Assembly: GCA_028287685.1 (NCBI GenBank)
Contig: JAQBPE010000393.1
Location: 1-49,545, forward strand
Direction: 5' to 3'
DNA length: 49,545 bases
From: Cyanobacteria bacterium RYN_339
GTDB lineage: Bacteria > Cyanobacteriota > Sericytochromatia > S15B-MN24 > JAQBPE01
The translations under genes and the position numbers were made by a program. This document shows, in pieces, positions 23,534 through 30,332 of the stretch (position 1 is its first letter; each line of letters opens with the position of its first letter). A model generated the notes under the pieces. The model saw only the letters and a program-made list of their open reading frames with translations, was not told where the DNA came from and did not search any database.

Positions 23534-25750
23534 GTGATCATCGTCGAGTCTCCCAACAAGGCCAAGACCATCCGTGCGCTGGTCGGGCGGGAGTATGACG
23601 TCGTCGCAACCGTCGGCCACTTCTGCGATTTGCCCGTCAAGGAGATGGGCGTGGACGTCGCCAACGGCTTCAAGCCCACCTACGTCTACGACCCGGACAA
23701 GAAGGACGTGGTGGCCAAGCTGCGCGCCCTGCGCGGCCAGCACGCCCCCAGCGACATCCTGGTGGCATCCGACGCGGACCGGGAGGGCGAGGCGATCGCC
23801 TGGCACATCGCGCGCACCATCGGCCTCAAGCCCGACCAGGTCCGCCGCGCGGAGTTCCACGAGATCACGGAGCCCGGCATCCGCCGCGCCCTGGGCAGCA
23901 TCCGCGGCCTGGATTTGGGCCTGGTAGCCGCCCAGGAGGCGCGCCGGATCCTGGACCGCCTGGTGGGTTACACCGTCTCCCCGGTGGTACGGGACCGGCT
24001 GCCCGAGGAGCGTGACCTGTCGGCCGGCCGCGTGCAGTCCGTGGCCCTGCGCGTGGTGGTGGACCGCGAGCTCGCCATCCGCGCCTTCGTGGCGCGCGAG
24101 TACTGGTCGGTCCACGCTCGCTACCCCTGGCCCGGCGACGCCCGCCGCCACTGGGAGGCGGAGGTGATCGGCCAGCTGCCCGTCACCAAGCCCAAGCCCA
24201 TCGAGCTGCCCACGCAAGCGAGCGCCACCGAGCTGGCCGCCAAGCTGGGCGGCCCGCACCGCGTCGCCAAACTCACCCGCCGCGAGACCCAGCGCAAGCC
24301 GCCCGCGCCGTTCATCACCTCCACCATGCTCCAGAAGGCCTCGTCGCGCCTGAAGATGAGCACGGACGAGACCACGCGTCATGCCAAGGTGCTGTTCGAA
24401 AAGGGGCTCGTCACCTACATCCGCACCGACTCCCCGTCGGTCTCGCCGGAGTTCCAGCAAGAGACGCTGACGTACTTGAAGGGCCGCTACGGCGCGGGCG
24501 TGGTCCCCGCCAAGCCCAACCAGTACAAGGCCAAGGGCGCCGCCAACAGCCAGGGCGCCCACGAGTGCATCCGCCCGACCGTCCTCGCCACGGAGCACCC
24601 GGACGGCATCGACCCGCGCGCCCAGGCCTTGTACGCGCTCATCCGGGAGACGTACCTGGCCAGCCAGTGCAAGCCCGCCAAATACGACCTCACGGAGGCC
24701 TGGCTGACGTGCGGCGACTTGGTCTTGAAGGCCAGTGGCCGCGTCTTGAAGGACCCCGGCTTCCTGGCCATCTTCGGCGAAGCCGCCGAGGAAGAGGAGG
24801 AAGAAGGCCAGGGTGGCCCGCTGCCCGTGCTGGCGGAGGGCCAGGAACACACGCCGATGGCGATCGCCCCCAAACAGCACTGGACCAAGCCCCCGGAGCG
24901 CTTCACGGAGGCCAGCCTGATCAAGTACCTGGAGGAGAAGGGCATCGGCCGGCCCTCCACGTTCAATTCGATGGTGGCGAAGATCCGCGAGCGGCAGTTC
25001 GTGGGCTTCATGAACAAGCGCTACCTCCAGCCCACCCCCAAGGGCGAGAAGCTGGATGCGGAGCTGCGCGCCTGCTTCGAACCGGTGATCAAAGAGGGCT
25101 TCACCGCGGAGCTAGAGACCCACCTCGACGCGATCGCCGCGAAGGAAGAGGAGTGGCGCGGCTTCCTGGCCAACTTCTGGGAGGCCTTCACCCCGCTGGT
25201 GGACGCCGCCCGCGTCGGCACCCGCCCGCGCCCCCGCGGCGGCGCCAAGGCTGCCGGCGGCACGGGTGGCGGCGAGATTCACGACCCCAACGCTCCGCCC
25301 TGCCCCAAGTGCCAGCAAAGCTTCACCCGCCGCATCCGCTCCACCAAGACCGGCAAGGACTACTACATCTGCGCCCGCGACTCGCGCGAGAACAAGGTCT
25401 GCGGCTACATCGCCGCCGTCGACGCCCCGGCGGACGCCAAGGACGCGCCGGCCTGCCAACGGTGCAGCAAGCCTATGAAGCTGGTTGCCAGCCGCAAGGC
25501 CTACCGCTGCAGCGACGACGGCTGCAACACCTGGCTGGACCAGGACCACGCCACCCACCCCGCCTGCCCCACGTGCCAGGGCCCCACCCGCAAGGTGGAG
25601 GGCAAGGGCTTCGGCTGCGTGAAGTGGCGCAAGGAAGGCGGCGAAGGCAGCTGCCAGGGCTGGGTGAAGTGGGCGGATTGGACGCCTCCCAAGAAGACGC
25701 CGCCTGCACCCAAGAAACCAACGAAACGGCGAAAGCCGACCAGCGGTTGA
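23534..25750 (+). CDS. topA: DNA topoisomerase I (type IA)
   Basis: Relaxes negative supercoils through a transient 5'-phosphotyrosine link. From GTG 23534 the protein is 738 residues. TOPRIM domain: IIVESPNKAKTI at 2-13 (with the catalytic Glu) and LVASDADREGEAIAWHIA at 76-93 (the DxD metal site). The active-site tyrosine is Y295 in TYIRTDS. C-terminal zinc ribbons are present: CPKCQQ...YICARDSRENKVC, CQRCSKPM...YRCSDDGC, CPTCQGP...FGCVKW. A Lys/Pro-rich tail ends the protein. Start choice is odd: the only good ribosome site, GGAGGG at 23509-23514, lies 19 bases from GTG but seven from an in-frame ATC at 23522, which would give the family-like N-terminus MNRKVIIVESP. Confidence 0.95.
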   Translation: MIIVESPNKAKTIRALVGREYDVVATVGHFCDLPVKEMGVDVANGFKPTYVYDPDKKDVVAKLRALRGQHAPSDILVASDADREGEAIAWHIARTIGLKPDQVRRAEFHEITEPGIRRALGSIRGLDLGLVAAQEARRILDRLVGYTVSPVVRDRLPEERDLSAGRVQSVALRVVVDRELAIRAFVAREYWSVHARYPWPGDARRHWEAEVIGQLPVTKPKPIELPTQASATELAAKLGGPHRVAKLTRRETQRKPPAPFITSTMLQKASSRLKMSTDETTRHAKVLFEKGLVTYIRTDSPSVSPEFQQETLTYLKGRYGAGVVPAKPNQYKAKGAANSQGAHECIRPTVLATEHPDGIDPRAQALYALIRETYLASQCKPAKYDLTEAWLTCGDLVLKASGRVLKDPGFLAIFGEAAEEEEEEGQGGPLPVLAEGQEHTPMAIAPKQHWTKPPERFTEASLIKYLEEKGIGRPSTFNSMVAKIRERQFVGFMNKRYLQPTPKGEKLDAELRACFEPVIKEGFTAELETHLDAIAAKEEEWRGFLANFWEAFTPLVDAARVGTRPRPRGGAKAAGGTGGGEIHDPNAPPCPKCQQSFTRRIRSTKTGKDYYICARDSRENKVCGYIAAVDAPADAKDAPACQRCSKPMKLVASRKAYRCSDDGCNTWLDQDHATHPACPTCQGPTRKVEGKGFGCVKWRKEGGEGSCQGWVKWADWTPPKKTPPAPKKPTKRRKPTSG

Positions 25751-25761
25751 ATTTAATTCAA
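25747..25761. promoter_or_regulatory. Palindrome TTGAATT-T-AATTCAA over the topA stop codon
   Basis: A perfect 7-bp inverted repeat around one central base. It contains the topA TGA and opens an AT-rich stretch running to about 25795, ahead of the gene at 25841. Operator-like; the binding protein is unknown. Confidence 0.4.
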
Positions 25762-25840
25762 GGTCACGAATCCGTTAGTTAAATGATAAGTGGCTTTCCC
25801 ATAGGCTGGCACGAGCGTGTCCCGTCGAGAGGAGAGCAAG

Positions 25841-26686
25841 ATGACCATCGAAGCAAGTGTTTCGCGCGAAGCGTTGGCCGCGGCCGAGCGGATGTTGAAG
25901 GGCAGTGCCAAGGTCAGCAACCTGGCGGAGGGCATGGCCAAGGACGCTCGCAAGCCCCTCATCGAATACGCGGACCGACTGACCCTGGCCGCGCGCAACT
26001 TGCAGCACGGGGGGAGCGTCGAGGGCGCCGTCTTCGACACGCGCAAGCTGTATGGCCGCTGGACCGACTGGCCCTTCTTCGACACGCTCGCCAACATCCG
26101 GACGGCCCTGTTCGGCCACCGCGAAGGCCTGTCCCACGACGTCACGGGGCTCACGCCGATGCGCGAGGCGCTCCAGCGCCAGGCGGAGCGCCCCGCGGTC
26201 GCCACCGGGCTCGCGCCGGACAAGGTGGCCCAGGCGCTGGCCGAGATGAAGGACCTCCCGCCCGAGCGCCTGGTGCCTCGTTTCCAGGCCCTGGTCGACC
26301 AGACCCAAACCCCCGACGCCCTGCGGGCGCTGATGAAGGGGGTCGACGCCCTCGACAACCACATCCACGACTTGGAAAGCCTGGACGTCAACGACGACTA
26401 CCTCACCGGCCCCTTGCAAGATGAATTCCGGAGCCTGGTCGACCAGGCCAAGCTGCGTCAGGCCCAGGTCTTGCCGCGGACGACCCCGGCCAACGTCGAG
26501 CGCCACGTCGCGGTGGCCCAATCGGCCATGACCCCCGAGGGCAAGGAGGCGATCTACAAGTTGCTGGACGGGCGGACGCACGACCAGAACGTGCGGAAGC
26601 TGATCGTGAAGGCCCGCACCCCGTCGTTCGAGCGGATCCGGATGAAGAACGGGTTTCCGCAGACGAATTCCGCGGACACTTGGTAG
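25841..26686 (+). CDS. Hypothetical protein, helical, unknown function
   Basis: ATG 25841 is chosen over GTG 25817 because AGGAGAG (25830-25836) immediately precedes it. The 281-residue product has no signal peptide or membrane helix. It is charged and largely helical: EALAAAERMLKGSAKVSNLA, YADRLTLAARNLQHGG, a Trp-containing patch RWTDWPFFDTLANIRTALFG, then RALMKGVDALDNHIHDLES and SPEGKE-type linkers near the end (TPEGKEAIYKLLDG). I recognise no family. It stands alone: topA ends 90 bases upstream and the next gene is 108 bases downstream. The AT-rich upstream stretch may carry its promoter. Confidence 0.6.
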   Translation: MTIEASVSREALAAAERMLKGSAKVSNLAEGMAKDARKPLIEYADRLTLAARNLQHGGSVEGAVFDTRKLYGRWTDWPFFDTLANIRTALFGHREGLSHDVTGLTPMREALQRQAERPAVATGLAPDKVAQALAEMKDLPPERLVPRFQALVDQTQTPDALRALMKGVDALDNHIHDLESLDVNDDYLTGPLQDEFRSLVDQAKLRQAQVLPRTTPANVERHVAVAQSAMTPEGKEAIYKLLDGRTHDQNVRKLIVKARTPSFERIRMKNGFPQTNSADTW

Positions 26687-26697
26687 CACCGACGCGA

Positions 26698-26718
26698 AGA
26701 CAATTGCAAGACAATTGC
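26698..26718. repeat. Direct repeat AGACAATTGC x2, 11-base period
   Basis: Two exact copies of AGACAATTGC (26698-26707 and 26709-26718), each with the palindrome CAATTG, spaced one helical turn apart in the gap upstream of the pseudopilin-like gene. This arrangement would suit a protein binding one face of the DNA. Confidence 0.45.
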
Positions 26719-26747
26719 TCGCACGGTCCAGGACGACCCGCCGGCGG

Positions 26748-26774
26748 CGGGGGCCTAAGCTAGGGTCGCCCCCG
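26748..26774 (+). other. Hairpin upstream of the pseudopilin-like gene
   Basis: CGGGGGC (26748-26754) pairs exactly with GCCCCCG (26768-26774) across 13 bases, just before the AAGGAG ribosome site at about 26780. No T-run follows. It may end transcription of the upstream gene or lie in the leader of the next. Confidence 0.35.
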
Positions 26775-26794
26775 AAGCCCAAGGAGCCGCCGCC

Positions 26795-27586
26795 ATGAGC
26801 CCCCTTCCGCTGCTGCCCGTGACACCTCCCAGGCCCGTTCCCGCCCCCTGGGGCGGGACCTCCGTGCTGGTGGCGGCCTGCGGCCTGGGGATCTTCGCCA
26901 ACCTGATGGGCTTGAGGGTCATGGACCCCGACGCAGCAAGCACCGGCACGATCTCGAGCATCTCGCTGATCATCTGCATCGTTGGCAGCTGCGTCATGTT
27001 CCTGCTCACGCCCGCGCTGCTGCTGGCTGAAGCATTCCTCGGGGGCCGCCAAATTGCAACCAGCTATACCAGCCGGCTAGGGCAAGTCATCGCCTGGGGC
27101 TTCCTGTTCTTCGTTGCGGCCACCGTCGCAGCGCCGATGCCGATGCCCTCTAGCAAGGCCCGGAACGCCGGCGTGCAGGCGAACGTGAACACCGTGCGCA
27201 TGGGCCTGGAACAATACGCCACCGACCACAACGGCAAGTACCCGCCGGTGAACCGGTGGCAACAGGTGCTGTGCGCCAAGGGCACCGGCTACCTGCCCGG
27301 GGACCAAATGCCGCGCTCGCCATGGTCGAAGCAGCCGCAGACCGCCTTGCTACGGATCGAGGGCCTCGGGCTCCCGGGGGCGGCGGCGATCGCGGCCGGG
27401 AAGCCGTTGCCGCAAACGCAGACCAAGGTGGGCCTGGGCCGCGTGGCCGTCGAAGGCCCTGACCATGCGCAGGACTATGGCGCAATCCTCTACGACATGG
27501 ACCCCAAGACGGACACCTACGTCCTGTATGGCATCGGCCGGAACAACAAGGAGGCCATCGTGGCGGCAGACGTGAGCAACCAATGA
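26795..27586 (+). CDS. Multi-helix membrane protein with a pseudopilin-like C-terminal domain
   Basis: ATG 26795 with AAGGAG nine bases upstream; 263 residues. Three hydrophobic segments occupy the first 115 residues (SVLVAACGLGIFANLMGL; ISLIICIVGSCVMFLLTPAL; VIAWGFLFFVAATVAA). From about 120, ARNAGVQANVNTVRMGLEQY followed by ATDHNGKYPPVNRW matches the helix-to-beta junction of type II secretion or type IV pilin-like proteins (GspG-type ANxxTxxxALExYxxDNGxYP). Those proteins normally carry a single N-terminal helix cut by a prepilin peptidase, and no G-F-x4-E site is seen here. The later DYGAILYDMDPKTDTYVLYG is pilin-domain-like. The four-base overlap with the next gene implies joint function. 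Confidence 0.55.
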   Translation: MSPLPLLPVTPPRPVPAPWGGTSVLVAACGLGIFANLMGLRVMDPDAASTGTISSISLIICIVGSCVMFLLTPALLLAEAFLGGRQIATSYTSRLGQVIAWGFLFFVAATVAAPMPMPSSKARNAGVQANVNTVRMGLEQYATDHNGKYPPVNRWQQVLCAKGTGYLPGDQMPRSPWSKQPQTALLRIEGLGLPGAAAIAAGKPLPQTQTKVGLGRVAVEGPDHAQDYGAILYDMDPKTDTYVLYGIGRNNKEAIVAADVSNQ

Positions 27587-28200
27587 TGGAGCGCCCGACG
27601 ACCTGGAAGATCCCCCGGCGCGAAGCCCTGGAGCCTTTCCTCGCCCACGCTCTCGGCCACCAGCACAAGGTGTTCTGGTGCGGCCAGCCCGCCCGGAGCG
27701 TCGCCGGCCCGGGCGACCTGATCGGCTTCGCCGTCCTGTGGTGCCTGTTAGCGGGCATCCTGACGGAGATGGCGATCAGCGCGCAAGCCGCCGTCGGGCT
27801 GACGCACACCTTGGCGAACGTCCTCATGCAACCGCTGGGCCGGGTCGATTGGCTCCTGGCCTGGGGCTTGTGGGGGACGTTCATGACCCTGGGCGTGGTC
27901 GCCCGGCACAAGTGGAACGTCCACGTCGCCCGCAACACGGTCTATGCCCTCGTGCCCCGTCGCGCCGTGATCCTGGAGGCCTTTCCGTGCCGCCGCGCCA
28001 CCGTGATCGACCTACGGCATGCACGCGGCATGACCTTGGTGGCCGGTGTCGCCGACATGGGCACCCTGACGTTTGGCTCGGGCCTGTCCTTCGCCAACGT
28101 GCGCCACGTCCAGCAAGTCTTCGATCGCGCCTGGCAAGCCCATGACACCCCCGTCGACGGGGACGATCAGCCCAACAACCTGCGTGGCATCGAGATGTAG
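27583..28200 (+). CDS. Membrane protein with bacterial PH-like domain
   Basis: Starts in an ATGA overlap with the pseudopilin-like gene. Of 205 residues, two hydrophobic segments lie near 48-70 (LIGFAVLWCLLAGILTEMAI) and 90-108 (WLLAWGLWGTFMTLGVV). The rest forms a bPH_2-type unit: NTVYALVPRRAVILEAFP, VIDLRHARGMTLVAGVADM, GTLTFGSGL, and a closing helix VRHVQQVFDRAWQAH. The YALTxxRxII signature typical of this group is recognisable as YALVPRRAVI. Such proteins sense or organise membranes; the specific role is unknown. Its last 34 bases overlap the end of the opposing GIY-YIG gene. Confidence 0.65.
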   Translation: MMERPTTWKIPRREALEPFLAHALGHQHKVFWCGQPARSVAGPGDLIGFAVLWCLLAGILTEMAISAQAAVGLTHTLANVLMQPLGRVDWLLAWGLWGTFMTLGVVARHKWNVHVARNTVYALVPRRAVILEAFPCRRATVIDLRHARGMTLVAGVADMGTLTFGSGLSFANVRHVQQVFDRAWQAHDTPVDGDDQPNNLRGIEM

Positions 28201-28541
28201 CCCCGTGCATCGTACGGCTCCAACGTCGCCATCCACGCCTCCAGCAGCAACGCCAGCTCCTCCTGGTAGTTGCGCGGCTCGTCCGTCGGCGTGAGCGTCT
28301 CCAGCGCTTCCACCACGAAAGCATCGGCGCCGATAGCGTTCCAGTCCGCCTGAAGCTGATGGTTCATGTGGTTGCCTAGCTCCAGCCAGCGCTGCTCACG
28401 CTCCAGCGCGCCGTCCAGGTTCATGCTGGCGCCCAGGAAGACCCGGCCGCTGTGCAAGTTTTTCACCTGGAAGACGCCCATGGAGCGCAGGCGATGGGCA
28501 TTCTGCTTGTACTGGGCAATCAGTTCTTTGCGTGTCGTCAT
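28167..28541 (-). CDS. Small GIY-YIG nuclease family protein
   Basis: The 124-residue protein follows the small GIY-YIG family: GVFQVKN at 22-28 in place of GIY, FLGAS at 35-39 in place of YIG, then LDGALEREQRWLELGNHMNH, LQADWNAIGADAFVVEALE, and a C-terminal EELALLLEAWMATLEPY. Related small proteins have few characterised members. GIY-YIG domains cut DNA, or in some lineages serve other roles, so an active nuclease is likely but not proved by sequence. Expression is notable: no Shine-Dalgarno sequence precedes ATG, and a strong promoter ends six bases before it inside a long palindrome. The tail overlaps the PH-domain gene by 34 bases. Confidence 0.75.
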   Translation of the reverse strand: MTTRKELIAQYKQNAHRLRSMGVFQVKNLHSGRVFLGASMNLDGALEREQRWLELGNHMNHQLQADWNAIGADAFVVEALETLTPTDEPRNYQEELALLLEAWMATLEPYDARGYISMPRRLLG

Positions 28542-28543
28542 GA

Positions 28544-28576
28544 GGCAATATTACCCGGGTAATATTGCCAAGTCAA
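28544..28576 (-). promoter_or_regulatory. Promoter embedded in a 26-bp palindrome, predicted leaderless start
   Basis: On the minus strand TTGACT (28571-28576), a 17-base spacer and TAATAT (28548-28553) form a near-consensus promoter. Only TGCCTC separates the -10 from ATG, so transcription should begin at or next to the start codon. The half-site GGCAATATTACCC (28544-28556) is followed directly by its exact reverse complement to 28569. This covers most of the spacer and the -10, a classic position for a repressor dimer. Confidence 0.75.
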
Positions 28577-28584
28577 GGGCTGCC

Positions 28585-30306
28585 CTACTTTGACACTACC
28601 TCGAGCCCCTTCTCAAGCACTTCGTCCTTGCCCGCCTTGATCCCCGCCACCGTGGCAGCCGCGGGGACGGTGGGCAGGATGCCGATGCCGTGCTGGCGCG
28701 AGCGGTCGTGGTTCAGAACGACCATGCCGGTCCAACCCACGCGGTAGCCGCCAGGCAGGTTCTGGAACACAATGTTGCCGTCCGAGCCCGCAGTCGGGCT
28801 GCCCACCACCTCGCCCAGCTTGTGGCCCTTCACGATCGAGAGCCACAGCTCCGCCTGGGAGATGGTGGCCTCGCCGCCCAGGAAGGCCAGCTTGGCCTTG
28901 AAGCGCGGCGCGCGGGGCTGGATCGTCCAGCCGCCTTCCTCGAAGGTCGCCGCCTTCTGGTCCGGCTTGGTGTAGACCGGACTGCGGAAGATCGGCGCCT
29001 TCAGGACCTGGTCCGACAGGTGCGCGAAGACCGTGTCCCACTTGATGTGGCTGGGGTAGCCGCGCAGATCGAAGACGATGCCCTTGGCCAACGCCAGCTT
29101 GGGCACGGCCGCCTCGAACTCCTTGTCCGTCACGCGGTCCAAATCGACGTACCACAACCCGGGCTTCAGTTCGGCAAGCCGCGCCGGGCGATCCTCGCGC
29201 AGGGTATCGGCCGCGCGCGGCAGGCTGCACTTCAGCGTGACGGCCTTCTTGCCGTTCAGCTCCAACGCCAACGAGGCGTTCTGGTCGCCGCGCGACAGCT
29301 CCTGGAGCGCCCGCACGCGGCGCCAGTGCGGCGTGGCGCCGTCCACCAGGTCCATCTCCAGCGCCATGGCCTCTGCCACGGCCCGGCCGGAGAGCTTCGT
29401 GACGACGTCGCCCACCTTCACGGTGGCGGCGGCTTCCGGCGCCACGGCCGTGACCACCAGTTGGTGCTCTACCCAGCGCCACAGGATCGGCAGGCGGAAG
29501 GCGCGGGGCTCCTTGGTCGAGCTGAAGTAGCCGTGGCCGTCGCGCGAGTGCGCCAGTAGTCGCTGCACCGACTCCGACTCCGCCGTGGCGGTGCGGGCGC
29601 GCAGGGCCTCGCGGAAGGCCATCGAGAGGTCCTTGTTCCAGTCTTCGTTGACCACGTCCCAGTAGGGATAGAAGTGCTGGAGCACGTTCCATTCCGTGGC
29701 GATCGCCGCGTAAGTCACGGCCTTGCCCGTGGGCGGCTTCTCGCCCAGCGGCAGCGTGCCCTCCTCGTTGGCAAACAGCGCCGTGGGCACCGCGCAGGCC
29801 ACGCCGCCGCCCAGGTCCGCGCGGTAGACGTCCGCCGGCTTGGGCGCCTTGTCATCCAGCGGCACGCGCTCGCGGTTGCTCTCGTAGACCTTGGGGTCCA
29901 CGGCCACGCCGAAGCTCAGGCCATGGTGGCGCCAGGACACCACCGACACGCCAACAGCGCTCTTGGGCCGGGCCAGCGCGACCGGCAGGTCCGGCACCTT
30001 GCCGGCGCGGTACACCTGCACGGTGGGCGCCACGGCCTTGAAGATCGCCGCGAGTCGCTCCGCCAGCGCCGCTGCATCGGGGGCGTCTTCCACCGCGGCC
30101 ATGCCGCGCACGGTGAAGCGATCCCAGTCCTCGTGGAAGGCCTGGTCGCTGGGGTGGAAGTAGCGCACGTAGCCCACCAGCCGCGTGAAGGCCACCATGT
30201 TCGCCACGCGCCGATCCTCGGCCACCGGGGCAGGCGGCCGGGCCAACACGGGAGCGGCAACCGTCGGGGCCAAGATCAGGGCGGACAGCAGGATCAAACG
30301 CTTCAT
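28585..30306 (-). CDS. Secreted S41 family peptidase with PDZ-like domain
   Basis: Signal peptide MKRLILLSALILAPTVAAPVLA (cleavage after LARP-region residue 22), then a helical N-terminal domain (NMVAFTRLVGYVRYFHPSDQ). A PDZ-like segment near 270-315 includes VTAVAPEAAATVKVGDVVTKL. The S41 core is at 390-560: GIVFDLRGYP, then EATISQAELW with the probable nucleophile Ser483, and EVVGSPTAGSDGN in the region that supplies the catalytic lysine or oxyanion hole. C-terminal-processing (CtpA/tricorn-type) peptidases cut exported proteins near their C-termini. It is the last gene of a leftward unit with two NHL lipoproteins (26-base gap), so those or neighbouring exported proteins may be substrates. 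The region before its ATG is pyrimidine-rich, without a ribosome site. Confidence 0.8.
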   Translation of the reverse strand: MKRLILLSALILAPTVAAPVLARPPAPVAEDRRVANMVAFTRLVGYVRYFHPSDQAFHEDWDRFTVRGMAAVEDAPDAAALAERLAAIFKAVAPTVQVYRAGKVPDLPVALARPKSAVGVSVVSWRHHGLSFGVAVDPKVYESNRERVPLDDKAPKPADVYRADLGGGVACAVPTALFANEEGTLPLGEKPPTGKAVTYAAIATEWNVLQHFYPYWDVVNEDWNKDLSMAFREALRARTATAESESVQRLLAHSRDGHGYFSSTKEPRAFRLPILWRWVEHQLVVTAVAPEAAATVKVGDVVTKLSGRAVAEAMALEMDLVDGATPHWRRVRALQELSRGDQNASLALELNGKKAVTLKCSLPRAADTLREDRPARLAELKPGLWYVDLDRVTDKEFEAAVPKLALAKGIVFDLRGYPSHIKWDTVFAHLSDQVLKAPIFRSPVYTKPDQKAATFEEGGWTIQPRAPRFKAKLAFLGGEATISQAELWLSIVKGHKLGEVVGSPTAGSDGNIVFQNLPGGYRVGWTGMVVLNHDRSRQHGIGILPTVPAAATVAGIKAGKDEVLEKGLEVVSK

Positions 30307-30332
30307 GGAAGGAGCGTATCATGCCAGCCTTG

